From an uncultured bacterium (GTDB lineage Bacteria > Pseudomonadota > Gammaproteobacteria > Burkholderiales > Burkholderiaceae_E), in assembly GCA_903864485.1 (NCBI GenBank), contig CAIPGD010000461.1, forward strand, positions 1-19,108: 19,108 nt of DNA. The letters run 5' to 3'. Each line of letters starts with the position of its first letter. Position 1 is the stretch's first letter. This document shows positions 1-7,935 of this stretch, in pieces. Position numbers and translations under genes: made by a program. The notes under the pieces were generated by a model. The model was not told the origin of the DNA, searched no databases, and saw only the letters and a list, made by a program, of their open reading frames with translations.

Positions 1-12
1 ATAGGCCAGCAT
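1..12 (-). CDS. Possible start of a further ABC permease gene (cut by left edge)
   Basis: Reading leftward, an ATG at 12-10 begins the residues MLAY and runs off the window. The OppB-type permease at 3671 begins MLTYFLRRLL, so an MLAY start directly downstream of an OppA-type gene would fit an oppB-like permease. Only four codons are visible and there is no convincing Shine-Dalgarno sequence within 5-12 nt. The 63 bp between the oppA-like stop and this ATG contains a 12-bp perfect palindrome at 47-58. This is a tentative call from position and four residues. Confidence 0.22.
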
Positions 13-75
13 GGTGTCGGTGACCCGGGGCTCTCAGCGATTAATCTTCAGCGCTGAATACACAGTGCTTCGGAT

Positions 76-1731
76 TCAATGCTTAATAATATAAAGATCT
101 TTGCTGCGAAAACGATCCATGACGTTCTCGGTGGAATAACCACCGACATACGATTTCACCAGCCGCGGCAGCGAGTACTGCAACAATGGAATGATCGGAT
201 AGTCCGCCATCACCAGTTCGGTCGCCTTGGTAAACAGGGCGCTGCGCTTCGCCGGATCGGTCTGCTGCGCGCCCTGCTGGATCAAGGTTTCCGCTTCGCG
301 GTTACAGTTAAAATTATTGTTCTGATCTGAATCGCATTTCACTAGGGCCAAAAAGGTCGTCGCGTCGTTGTAATCCGCGATCCAGCCATTACGTGCCATC
401 TCGAAATTACCGTCATGGCGGCGCTTGAGCAACACCTTGAATTCCATTGCCTCGAGTTCGACTTGAAGTCCTAGCTTGGTCTTCCACTCGGAGGCCGCAA
501 AGATGGCCATTTTCTTGTGATAGTCGCTCGTGTTGTAGATGAAGGTGAACTTGGCGCCAGGTTTCACCCCAGCCTCTTGCAAGAGGAGCTTGGCGTCGGC
601 GACGCGTTTCGCCATCGGCCACTGGGCCCAGTCGTAGGCGCTGACTTCGGCGCCCTCGAGGCCCTTGACGAAGAGTCCGTAGGCTGGGGTCTGGCCGTCG
701 GCGGTGACGCGCTGCGCGAGCAAATCGCGATCGATCACCATGGAGAGGGCCTTGCGCACCCGCACGTCCCGAAAGAAGGCACTTTGGGTCTGAAACGAGT
801 AATAACGTAGCCCGAGCATCGGCGAATTTCGCGTCTCAGCTGGGTACTTTTGCGAGGTCTTCTCAAATGAGCCGGGTGGCAGCTGGTACACCCAGTCGTT
901 CTCTCCGGTCTCGAACAACTTGACGTCCGCATTGCCGTCTTCGACCGGCAGATAGGTCACCTGGTTCAGTTGCACCTGAGCGGCGTCCCAGTACTGCGGG
1001 TTCTTCTCGAGGATCACCTTGCTGTTGACCTGCCACTGCTTGAGCACGAAGGCTCCATTGCTGACGAGATTGCCGGGCTTGGTCCAGTCTTTACCGTGCG
1101 TCTCGAGCGCTTTCGAATGGACCGGGGCCAGATTGGGATTGGCCATCAGCCCGGGCATAAAGGTGATCGGCGTCTCGGTCCGGATTTCCAGCGTGTTCTT
1201 GTCGATCGCTTTGATACCCAATTCGCCCAAAGGTTTCTTGCCGTTGGCCACGTCCTTGCCGTTGGCAAAAAAATCGCCAAACGTGTGGGCGTATTTGGAT
1301 GCGGTTTTAGGATCAACCAAGCGCCGGATACCAAATACAAAATCCTGCGCGGTCACTGCATCGCCGTTCGACCACTTGGCGTTCGGGCGCAACTTGAACA
1401 CCCAGGTCAAGGCGTCTGTTTGCGACCAGCGCTCGGCCACACCGGGGACAATCTTGCCGCGCGCGTCATTGGCGGTCAGCGGCTCAAACAGATCGCGCAC
1501 GATGTTGGCAGCACCCACCGATTCAATCAGTGCGGGGTCGAGAGACTCGGGCTCTGAGCCATTGTTGCGGATGATGGTTTGGGTTGGATGGAGTGTCACG
1601 CCTACTGGGACCACCGCGGCAAAGCCTGGTTGAAGCCCAAGCAGGGTCGTCATGAGACTGAGCGCCGCGGCCTTGCAGAACGAACGCGCAAAGAACAGTT
1701 GCGCGGTGATGGCGCCTGGCAGGTTTTTCAT
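76..1731 (-). CDS. oppA: Oligopeptide ABC transporter substrate-binding protein, OppA/MppA type
   Basis: This is a periplasmic family-5 solute-binding protein that captures peptides and delivers them to an Opp-type inner-membrane transporter. The 551-residue length matches OppA. Residues 1-39 form a signal peptide (basic start, hydrophobic core around 21-37, FAA before the likely cut). The mature part opens with the family hallmark NNGSEPESLDPALIESVGAA and later carries LRPNAKWSNGDAVTAQDFVF and GWIADYNDATTFL, which correspond to conserved OppA segments. The start ATG lies 12 bp after the stop of the upstream 616-aa binding-protein gene, so both are probably co-transcribed. The exact peptide preference cannot be read from sequence; MppA-like murein peptide binding is an alternative. 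Confidence 0.9.
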   Translation of the reverse strand: MKNLPGAITAQLFFARSFCKAAALSLMTTLLGLQPGFAAVVPVGVTLHPTQTIIRNNGSEPESLDPALIESVGAANIVRDLFEPLTANDARGKIVPGVAERWSQTDALTWVFKLRPNAKWSNGDAVTAQDFVFGIRRLVDPKTASKYAHTFGDFFANGKDVANGKKPLGELGIKAIDKNTLEIRTETPITFMPGLMANPNLAPVHSKALETHGKDWTKPGNLVSNGAFVLKQWQVNSKVILEKNPQYWDAAQVQLNQVTYLPVEDGNADVKLFETGENDWVYQLPPGSFEKTSQKYPAETRNSPMLGLRYYSFQTQSAFFRDVRVRKALSMVIDRDLLAQRVTADGQTPAYGLFVKGLEGAEVSAYDWAQWPMAKRVADAKLLLQEAGVKPGAKFTFIYNTSDYHKKMAIFAASEWKTKLGLQVELEAMEFKVLLKRRHDGNFEMARNGWIADYNDATTFLALVKCDSDQNNNFNCNREAETLIQQGAQQTDPAKRSALFTKATELVMADYPIIPLLQYSLPRLVKSYVGGYSTENVMDRFRSKDLYIIKH

Positions 1732-1743
1732 GGCGGGCTGAAA

Positions 1744-3594
1744 TTAGGGTTGCACGCGGGGTTCGACATCGACGTACTTCCAGAAGTCGCGCATGAACGG
1801 ATGTCGTTGATACCCATGGACCCAGGGTTGGCTAAGATCGGTCAGGATGCGGTGAGTTCTGAACTTGTAGGGCATGTAGGCCACCAGGATCTTGACAGCC
1901 TCTCGAATCAATTCCACCCGCTGCGGGCCGTCTGGCATGGCGCTGATCTGGCGGTACAACTCGTCATAACGTTTGTTATTGAATCGGGCATGGTTTTGCT
2001 GACCCTTCGATTCGGAATAACCCAAGGCCAGCACGCTGCCGCCGTCGGTGCCAGAAGCGCTCAAGCCCAAGCCCCACATCATGAGTTTTCCGGCCCGCGA
2101 CGCCTTTAGATGCTCTGGCCATTTACCCTGTTTGAAATCTAGTTTGATCTGGATCGCATCCATGTTTTTTTTGAAGATCTCGTCGAGCTCTTTTTGAGCA
2201 CCACCGGGTATCGTTGAAAACTCTAGAATTAGTGGCTTGCCGTCGGGTTGATCGCGCCAACCATCATTATTCTTGTCGGTGTAACCAAAAAGATCGAGCA
2301 ATGCGATCGCTCGCGCCCGATCAAACTGGCCCATCTCGGAGCGCATCTGCGGGTCGTAGCCGATTGTCAGGGGCATCACCGGCCCGTGCGCGATGATCGC
2401 CTGACCACGCCGCGGCAGCCGGACTTCTTCGGCCGAGTTGTACGCAAGCCCGATTGCACGACGAAGCGCCACTTTGTCGGGGGTGTAACCACCCACGACC
2501 GGGTGCTCCATCGCGAAGTACATAAAAGTCACGTCCGAGGACGGCACGCGAACCATTTGGATCCCGGCCTTTTTCAGGTTCGGGGCCAGCTGGTTACGCG
2601 GGATCGCCTGGTTCACAAAGCTGTTAGGCAAGCGCTCGATGAGGTCATGCTCCTTATTCAGAAAAGCCAGCCAGCGGGGTTGCTCTTCTTCAACAATCGA
2701 GACCTCGACGCGGTCGATCATGGGTAGCCGTCGGCCTTTGAGTTCAGTGGCAATGGCTTGGGCGATGGGATCTTCCACCGGGGGCTCGGTCTCGTAGAAC
2801 TGTTCCCGAAAGTTCGGGTTGCGTACCAGACTGATTTTCGATGAACGGCGCCACTCTCCGAGTTGAAAGGCACCCGTGCCGACGGGGTGTTCCATGATTC
2901 GATCGCCATAGGCCTCGACCACCTCGCGCGCGACAATCCCGTAAATCCCCGGGTCGGCCAGAAGGTTCGAGACGAACCGGGGGCGCGCCTCACCGACTCG
3001 AAACTGCACCGTGTAACGGTCGAGCGCGCGCAGCCCGGCGACTTCCGTGTTGTAGTCAAATTTGCCGTTCGCCTGGGCTTGGTCGCGTAACGCATCCAGC
3101 CCGAGAATCTTTTCTTCCTTGACGCCGCTCAGCGACGGGCTTTTGTTTTTCGGGTCGAAAATTCGCTTGTAGGTGTAAACCACGTCGTCGGCGGTCAATT
3201 CACGCTTTTTGCCCCCAAAAGCAGGATCATCCGCAAAATAAATCCCCGCTCGGAGTCGAACTGTGAACGTTTTGAAATCCTCCGAAACCTCGGGCATATC
3301 CTGAGCCAGGTTCGGCTTGATTTTTGCGGGTCTTGCCAGATAATCGTAGGTGTAGAGCGAATCGAAGATATTGGCTGTCAAGATGCGTGAATACAGGTCG
3401 CTCAGCTGGGCCGGGTCAAAACCCGTTTCGGCGATCGGAAACGCATAGCGCAGGACTTTCTCTTGGCTTGCAGTTGACGGAGTGGCTGCTTGGGCAAGCG
3501 TCCCGCTCAGTGCCGCGTAAACTAGGGCAAACAGGGAAAACAGGGCAAGCCTCAGGCGGACCAAAGGCCTTGATTTATTAACTGGTTTTATCAC
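1744..3594 (-). CDS. Family-5 extracellular solute-binding protein (peptide ABC transporter, 616 aa)
   Basis: This is a periplasmic substrate-binding protein of the SBP_bac_5 superfamily, clearly different from its OppA-like neighbour. The signal peptide covers about residues 1-36, with an AQA-A cut site. The body carries family-typical elements: AETGFDPAQLSDLYSRILTA near the N-terminus, TFTVRLRAGIYFADDPAFGG and ELTADDVVYTYKRI, then PVGTGAFQLGEW. At about 600 aa it is longer than OppA and closer to YejA-size proteins. The start is GTG at 3594; the frame upstream has an in-frame stop and no ATG. It is transcribed divergently from the permease/ATPase operon at 3671-7496, which it most plausibly serves. 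The substrate is unknown, with peptides most likely. Confidence 0.87.
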   Translation of the reverse strand: MIKPVNKSRPLVRLRLALFSLFALVYAALSGTLAQAATPSTASQEKVLRYAFPIAETGFDPAQLSDLYSRILTANIFDSLYTYDYLARPAKIKPNLAQDMPEVSEDFKTFTVRLRAGIYFADDPAFGGKKRELTADDVVYTYKRIFDPKNKSPSLSGVKEEKILGLDALRDQAQANGKFDYNTEVAGLRALDRYTVQFRVGEARPRFVSNLLADPGIYGIVAREVVEAYGDRIMEHPVGTGAFQLGEWRRSSKISLVRNPNFREQFYETEPPVEDPIAQAIATELKGRRLPMIDRVEVSIVEEEQPRWLAFLNKEHDLIERLPNSFVNQAIPRNQLAPNLKKAGIQMVRVPSSDVTFMYFAMEHPVVGGYTPDKVALRRAIGLAYNSAEEVRLPRRGQAIIAHGPVMPLTIGYDPQMRSEMGQFDRARAIALLDLFGYTDKNNDGWRDQPDGKPLILEFSTIPGGAQKELDEIFKKNMDAIQIKLDFKQGKWPEHLKASRAGKLMMWGLGLSASGTDGGSVLALGYSESKGQQNHARFNNKRYDELYRQISAMPDGPQRVELIREAVKILVAYMPYKFRTHRILTDLSQPWVHGYQRHPFMRDFWKYVDVEPRVQP

Positions 3595-3623
3595 GATCTG
3601 ATGATTTTTCTCGCATGCGTTTG

Positions 3624-3652
3624 ATCATGCCCGACCCCGAAGTGATGGTCAA
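3624..3652 (-). promoter_or_regulatory. Predicted sigma-70 promoter for the binding-protein pair
   Basis: On the minus strand a -35 box TTGACC (3652-3647, 5 of 6 to consensus) is followed, after exactly 17 bp, by CATGAT (3629-3624, 4 of 6). Transcription would start near 3617 and give a leader of about 23 nt before the GTG at 3594. It lies in the 76-bp divergent gap, so it must overlap whatever drives the rightward permease operon. No equally good rightward promoter was found by eye. Confidence 0.45.
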
Positions 3653-3670
3653 TTTCGGTCTGGACCCGAG

Positions 3671-4609
3671 ATGCTGACTTATTTCCTGCGCCGGCTCCTG
3701 CAAATGATTCCGACCCTGATCGGGGTCGTTTTGCTGGTTTTTTTCCTGTTCAAGTATTTCGGGGGCGACCCGGCTGAAATTCTGGGCGGGCTTCAGGCGA
3801 CGCCTGAGCAGATTGAATCCATTCGCACCGAATTGGGTTTGAACGAACCGGTCCGGGTTCAGCTCTGGATGTTCGTGACCAAGGTCGTGACCTTCGATTG
3901 GGGCAGCAGTTGGGCCACCCGCGAACCCGTGCTGGAAATCTTCAAATCCCGGTTGCCGGCGACGCTGACGGTGATGATTCCGATTTTGTTGCTCGAGGTC
4001 GCGCTCGGCATCGTGGCGGGGATGGCCGTCGCGTATGTGCGGGGTACTCTGACTGATCGCGTTGTGATGATTGTGTGCACGATCGCCATGTCGATCAGTT
4101 TTCTGGTGTACGTGATTCTGGGCCAGTATGTCTTTGCCTTTCAGCTGGGCTGGTTCCCGGTGCAGGGTTGGTCGGCGAGCACAGCGACCAATTTGATCAA
4201 GTTTGCGCCGTTGCCCGTGTTTCTGGCGGTTGCGGTCAGTCTCGGGCCCTATACGCGTCTGTATCGTAGCTTTTTTCTCGATGAGATCAATCAGGACTAT
4301 GTGCGGACCGCTCGGGCCAAGGGGGTCGGCGAGCAGCGGATCTTGTTTGTGCATGTGCTCCGTAACGCGATGATCCCAATCCTGACGAACGTGGCGACCC
4401 ACTTGCCGAGCGTGTTTATCGGGTCCTTCCTGATTGAAGTGTTCTTCTCGATCCCCGGGCTCGGGCGCGAGGTCTATACCGCCGTTAATCGAAGCGACTA
4501 TCCCGTGATCGAGGCGGTGACGGTTTACCTCGCGGTCCTGACCATGGCTATCAACCTGCTCACCGATCTGCTGTACAAGGTGGTCGACCCGCGCGTGGTC
4601 CTGAAATGA
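3671..4609 (+). CDS. Peptide ABC transporter permease, OppB/DppB type
   Basis: This is an inner-membrane subunit of an Opp/Dpp/Yej-type importer, 312 aa, as expected for the family. The N-terminus MLTYFLRRLLQMIPTLIGVV with its first hydrophobic helix is the classic start of this group and fixes the ATG. Later helices are visible around residues 100-125, 138-160, 178-195 and 280-300. The cytoplasmic EAA loop that contacts the ATPase starts near residue 211 (VRTARAKGVG, followed by HVLRNAMIPILT). The stop codon overlaps the next gene's start as ATGA, which indicates translational coupling to the second permease. Confidence 0.93.
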   Translation: MLTYFLRRLLQMIPTLIGVVLLVFFLFKYFGGDPAEILGGLQATPEQIESIRTELGLNEPVRVQLWMFVTKVVTFDWGSSWATREPVLEIFKSRLPATLTVMIPILLLEVALGIVAGMAVAYVRGTLTDRVVMIVCTIAMSISFLVYVILGQYVFAFQLGWFPVQGWSASTATNLIKFAPLPVFLAVAVSLGPYTRLYRSFFLDEINQDYVRTARAKGVGEQRILFVHVLRNAMIPILTNVATHLPSVFIGSFLIEVFFSIPGLGREVYTAVNRSDYPVIEAVTVYLAVLTMAINLLTDLLYKVVDPRVVLK

Positions 4610-5643
4610 AGGCGCCACGCTCCCCTGGCCTCTGGACGATGGCTTGGCTCAAGTTGCGCGATGACCGGGTCGGTATGTCCTCGCTCGCGATCGTCTTCGG
4701 GTTTGGCGTGCTGGTGATGTTGGCGCAACTGGGCCTGGTCGCCTCCGACTGGCAGCGTGAGGTGGCGACGCCGTTTGCACCACCGCATTGGGTTGGACCC
4801 AATACGGATTCTGAAGAGATTCAGACTCAGGCGGAGGGCTCGCCGGTGTTGGATATCAGCGCGGTCGATCCCTTGGCTCCGCAGTATGACGCGTGGGCCC
4901 GTCAAGCCGCTCAGGTCACCGAGGTGGTTACGCAAAAGTCTATTACCCGGGCCTTAGGTGCGGATCGGATCGGCCGTGACGTCTTGGCCAAAGCCATCAA
5001 GGGCGCGCAGGTTTCGATCACGGTCGGCGTCGCGGCGGCGCTGATGGCCACCCTGATCGGGACCTTATTAGGCGCATTGGCCGGGTATTTCGGTGGGGCG
5101 ATCGATGATCTACTGGAATGGCTTTACAACGTCTTTAACTCGGTCCCCTACGTGTTGTTGATTTTTGCACTTGCTGCAGTCTTTAAATCAGGCCCGATGG
5201 CTCGGGTGTTCAGCAATGGGATCGCCCCCGTGGTGATCATCTTAAGTGTGGTCGGCTGGACGGGGATCTACCGCCTGGTGCGGGCCGAGTACATCAAGCA
5301 CCGCGGGCGCGAGTACGTCCGTGCGGCCGAAGCGATTGGGGTCAGTCATCTGGCGCGAATGTTTGGCCACATTCTCCCCAACGTCAGCCACGTCGTCCTG
5401 GTGCAGCTAAGCCTGCATGTCGTGGGCTTCATTAAGGCCGAAGTCATTTTGTCCTTCCTGGGACTTGGCGTTTCGATGGATATGGTGAGCTGGGGGACGA
5501 TGCTGTCGGAGGCGCAGACCGAATTGGTGCTGGGCAAGTGGTGGCAACTGGTCGCCGCGACCGGATTCATGGCGCTATTTGTCACGGCTTTCGCGCTTTT
5601 GACCGACGCGCTGCGTGACGCACTCGATCCGAAGCTGCGCTAG
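4606..5643 (+). CDS. Peptide ABC transporter permease, OppC/DppC type
   Basis: This is the second inner-membrane permease (345 aa), pairing with the upstream OppB-type subunit. It begins at the A of an ATGA overlap. A first transmembrane helix (about residues 25-47) is followed by a long non-membrane stretch of roughly 75 residues, then the family motif LGADRIGRDVLAKAIKGAQ, which immediately precedes the transporter core. The EAA loop begins near residue 236 (EYVRAAEAIGVSHL, then ILPNVSHVVLVQ). Near the C-terminus, VSWGTMLSEAQ is typical of OppC/DppC. The long periplasmic segment also occurs in Yej-type systems, so a YejE-like role is possible. Confidence 0.92.
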   Translation: MKAPRSPGLWTMAWLKLRDDRVGMSSLAIVFGFGVLVMLAQLGLVASDWQREVATPFAPPHWVGPNTDSEEIQTQAEGSPVLDISAVDPLAPQYDAWARQAAQVTEVVTQKSITRALGADRIGRDVLAKAIKGAQVSITVGVAAALMATLIGTLLGALAGYFGGAIDDLLEWLYNVFNSVPYVLLIFALAAVFKSGPMARVFSNGIAPVVIILSVVGWTGIYRLVRAEYIKHRGREYVRAAEAIGVSHLARMFGHILPNVSHVVLVQLSLHVVGFIKAEVILSFLGLGVSMDMVSWGTMLSEAQTELVLGKWWQLVAATGFMALFVTAFALLTDALRDALDPKLR

Positions 5644-5647
5644 TTTC

Positions 5648-5652
5648 AGGAA
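5648..5652 (+). promoter_or_regulatory. Ribosome binding site fixing a TTG start of the ATPase gene
   Basis: AGGAA lies 5 nt before TTG at 5658 and just after the stop codon of the preceding permease. No ATG nearby in the right frame is better placed, and the reading frame already shows ABC-type sequence by about residue 20. This supports initiation at the rare TTG codon. Confidence 0.65.
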
Positions 5653-5657
5653 CTCAC

Positions 5658-7496
5658 TTGAATCCCGTTACCTCCAATGACCCTTCGGCCGTTGCCTCCC
5701 AGTCGGTCTTGACCGCGGTCTTGACCGTTCAGAACCTTCAGATCGCTTTCGATATGGGGTCAGCGGGCGTTCATGAAGCCGTTCGCGGAATCAGTTTTTC
5801 CATCCCCGATCAGCAGACGGTGGCGCTGGTAGGCGAGTCCGGCAGCGGGAAGAGTGTGACGGCCATGAGTCTGCTGCAGTTGTTGCCGGACAATGCACGG
5901 ATCCACCCGGGCAGTCAGGTGCACTGGGCCGGTCAGAACCTTCTGGAATTGCACGGCGAGGCCATGCGCCGAATCCGTGGTCGCGAAATTTCAATGGTTT
6001 TTCAGGACCCGATGAGTTCGCTGAATCCCGTGCAAACGGTGGGTGATCAGATCGCAGAAGTCCTCCGAATTCAGGGCGGCATGAGTGCCGGGCAAGCGCG
6101 AACACGAGTGCTCGAGCTGATGGAGGAAGTCGGCCTGCCCGAACCGCGGGCGCGGGCCAAAGCGTATGCGCACCAGCTATCAGGGGGGCAACAACAACGC
6201 GCCATGATCGCGCTGGCGATTGCCTGCGAGCCGCGCCTGTTGATTGCTGACGAGCCAACCACAGCGCTCGACGTCACGGTGCAACGTCAGATCATCGATC
6301 TGTTGTTGCGCTTGCAGCAGACCCGCCGGATGAGCATGCTTTTTATTAGCCATGACCTCAATCTGGTTGGCGAACTCGCGCATGCCGTGGTCGTTCTGCG
6401 CCGTGGTGTGATTCGAGAGCAGGGACCGGCTGAAGCGATTTTCAGGACGCCCAACGACCCGTATACCCGCGCGCTGCTTGCCTGCCGACCCGGGCTTGGT
6501 AGGACAGCACACGGCGGTGGAAAGCGGTTGCCGACCATCGAAGACTTACTCGAACCGCAGGGCGGGGACGGTGTTATGGCGGACCCGGTTGCGGACCCGG
6601 TTGCGGACCCGGTTGCGGACCCGGTCGCGGACCCGGTTGCGGACCCGGTTGCGGACCCGATTTTGCAGGTCACGGGCTTGCGCAAAGACTATGTCTTGAA
6701 TTCGGGGCTTCTTTGGGGCTTGTTTGGCGGGACCAAAATTGCTGCGGTCCAGAACGCGAGTTTCACTTTGAACCGCGGGCGCACGCTGGGCGTGGTTGGC
6801 GAGTCCGGGTCTGGAAAGACGACGCTCGGTCTCATGCTGACCCGATTGCTCGCGAACAGCGCCGGTGAGATTCGTTTCGCGGGTCACGACCTGACGGCGT
6901 TGACGGCGTCTGGCTTAAAGCCGTTTCGGCGCCGGATCCAGATCATCTTCCAAAACCCCTACGCCAGCCTCAATCCTCGCTTTACGGTCGGCCAGATTCT
7001 GACCGAACCCCTGCGCGTTCATCAAATCGGTTCGAGTGACGACGAACGCGAGGCGTTGGCTTTGCAGTGGTTGGAGCGCGTGGGCCTTACCGCGCAGGCG
7101 TTTGGCAAGTACCCACACGAATTTTCGGGCGGGCAGCGCCAGCGGATTGCGATCGCCCGGTGCCTGACGATGCAACCCGAGATCCTCGTGTGTGACGAGT
7201 GCGTGAGTGCACTGGACGTCAGTGTTCAGGCCACGGTGCTGAATCTTTTGCTGGATCTGCAGGAGGCCTTTGGATTGACCTATGTGTTCATCAGTCATGA
7301 CCTTGCCGTGGTGCAGTTCATGGCCGATGAGATTCTCGTCATGCGTCAGGGCGAGATTGTCGAGCAGGGTCCGGCCGAATCACTTTATGCCAATCCGCAG
7401 CATCCTTACACGCAGCAGTTGCTGGCAGCGATTCCAAGGGGATTCAGGGATTCAGGGATTCAGCAAGCGCCAGCCCCTCGTGCGACACCGCACTGA
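5658..7496 (+). CDS. Double-ABC peptide transporter ATPase (fused OppD-OppF type)
   Basis: Two complete ABC ATPase domains in one 612-aa chain energise the permease pair, as in YejF and many Opp-like systems. Domain 1 has Walker A GESGSGKS (59-66), signature LSGGQQQR (174-181) and Walker B ending D198-E199. It is followed by the oligopeptide-transporter tail PYTRALLACRPG. Domain 2 has Walker A GESGSGKT (381-388), signature FSGGQRQR (489-496) and Walker B D513-E514, then PYTQQLLAAIP. The Walker B context in domain 2 is DECVSALD, with Cys where Pro or Ala is usual. The inter-domain linker contains seven ADPV-type units (residues 308-335), and the C-terminal tail is encoded by an 8-bp tandem repeat. 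The start is TTG, preceded by AGGAA. It is the last gene of the permease operon. Confidence 0.93.
   Translation: MNPVTSNDPSAVASQSVLTAVLTVQNLQIAFDMGSAGVHEAVRGISFSIPDQQTVALVGESGSGKSVTAMSLLQLLPDNARIHPGSQVHWAGQNLLELHGEAMRRIRGREISMVFQDPMSSLNPVQTVGDQIAEVLRIQGGMSAGQARTRVLELMEEVGLPEPRARAKAYAHQLSGGQQQRAMIALAIACEPRLLIADEPTTALDVTVQRQIIDLLLRLQQTRRMSMLFISHDLNLVGELAHAVVVLRRGVIREQGPAEAIFRTPNDPYTRALLACRPGLGRTAHGGGKRLPTIEDLLEPQGGDGVMADPVADPVADPVADPVADPVADPVADPILQVTGLRKDYVLNSGLLWGLFGGTKIAAVQNASFTLNRGRTLGVVGESGSGKTTLGLMLTRLLANSAGEIRFAGHDLTALTASGLKPFRRRIQIIFQNPYASLNPRFTVGQILTEPLRVHQIGSSDDEREALALQWLERVGLTAQAFGKYPHEFSGGQRQRIAIARCLTMQPEILVCDECVSALDVSVQATVLNLLLDLQEAFGLTYVFISHDLAVVQFMADEILVMRQGEIVEQGPAESLYANPQHPYTQQLLAAIPRGFRDSGIQQAPAPRATPH
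6579..6662 (+). repeat. In-frame 12-bp tandem repeat (7 units) in the ATPase linker
   Basis: Seven consecutive copies of GCGGACCCGGTT encode Ala-Asp-Pro-Val seven times (the last ends in Ile). Unit 4 differs by one base (GTC) and unit 7 begins its last codon with A instead of G. The array lies between the two ABC domains. Gain or loss of a unit keeps the frame and changes only linker length. Confidence 0.97.
7441..7464 (+). repeat. 8-bp tandem repeat (3 units) at the 3' end of the ATPase gene
   Basis: Three copies of GATTCAGG (the last ends in C) lie inside the final coding segment. Because 8 is not a multiple of 3, the same unit is read in three frames, giving GFR-DSG-IQ. A one-unit gain would move translation into a frame open to a stop at 7612-7614, and a one-unit loss would end at 7547-7549. 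Confidence 0.93.
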
Positions 7497-7516
7497 CCTG
7501 GCACCGGCCATCAATG

Positions 7517-7539
7517 GATCCCGACCCGTGGTCGGGATC
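7517..7539 (+). other. Perfect 9-bp stem-loop downstream of the ATPase gene
   Basis: GATCCCGAC (7517-7525) and GTCGGGATC (7531-7539) pair perfectly around the 5-nt loop CCGTG, 20 bp after the ATPase stop. No T-run follows, so it does not look like a standard intrinsic terminator. It could protect the 3' end of the transporter mRNA or be a small palindromic element. Confidence 0.55.
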
Positions 7540-7613
7540 ATGGACGTGAGACTGGCCAGCCCGGGGGTGGTCTGCTTACCATCGCAACATCTGGACAATC
7601 AGGGGGTGGATTG

Positions 7614-7865
7614 ATGAAGGAATTTCCGAAGACGTTTTCGAAGCCTTGGGAACGCGAAGACGAACTGGGTTGCCTGCAGGAAGAACTGCGCACCCTGCGC
7701 GAGACCCTGGTGAGAGTCCAGACCGCCCTCGGTTCGGCCGAGGAGGGCGAGCAGTTGATTTTGGTGGCGCGCCATGCGGCGCTCGCCGAAGAGGAACTGG
7801 CTGAAATCGACATTGCGATCCTGGCGGGTCAAGAAGTGCCGCGGCGAAAAGCCACGCTGCATTGA
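7614..7865 (+). CDS. Small charged helical protein of unknown function (83 aa)
   Basis: I do not recognise a family. The product is 83 residues, with no signal peptide or membrane segment. After the N-terminal MKEFPKTFSKPWERE it is almost entirely Glu/Leu/Ala-rich, from about residue 16 to 70, in a pattern suggesting a helical hairpin or coiled coil (ELGCLQEELRTLRETLVRVQ, then ARHAALAEEELAEIDIAILA). A strong purine-rich site (AGGGGGTGG, 7601-7609) sits 4 nt before the ATG at 7614. A TTG immediately before it is too close to that site to be preferred. It stands alone between the transporter operon and the ahcY promoter. The good ribosome binding site and amino-acid pattern support a real gene, but its role is open. 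Confidence 0.68.
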   Translation: MKEFPKTFSKPWEREDELGCLQEELRTLRETLVRVQTALGSAEEGEQLILVARHAALAEEELAEIDIAILAGQEVPRRKATLH

Positions 7866-7899
7866 GGTTCTGAACGCCTGACCCGGGCCTCGTTAGGGA

Positions 7900-7928
7900 T
7901 TTCCAGGATTGTGTTGCTGGGTTATCAT
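7900..7928 (+). promoter_or_regulatory. ahcY: Predicted sigma-70 promoter of the ahcY operon
   Basis: TTTCCA (7900-7905, 4 of 6 to the -35 consensus) and TATCAT (7923-7928, 5 of 6 to the -10 consensus) are separated by exactly 17 bp. The predicted start near 7935 falls at the first base-paired position of the SAH aptamer (7936). Riboswitch transcripts often begin this way, so the two predictions support each other. Confidence 0.6.
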
Positions 7929-7935
7929 GGGGATC

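Noticed and set aside
3578..4618. 346-aa open frame antisense to the OppB-type permease
   Set aside because: It is rich in His, Gln, Arg and Asp with no domain, and exactly mirrors a strongly conserved permease. It is a shadow frame in GC-rich DNA.
6579..6662. CRISPR-like array
   Set aside because: Repeats are 12 bp, directly abutting with no spacers, and in frame within a coding sequence.
6287..6685. Antisense frame with repeated GSAT residues over the ATPase linker
   Set aside because: The GSAT pattern is just the reverse reading of the ADPV-coding 12-bp repeat.
7517..7539. Intrinsic terminator after the transporter operon
   Set aside because: The stem is perfect but no T-run follows, so it is listed only as a stem-loop.
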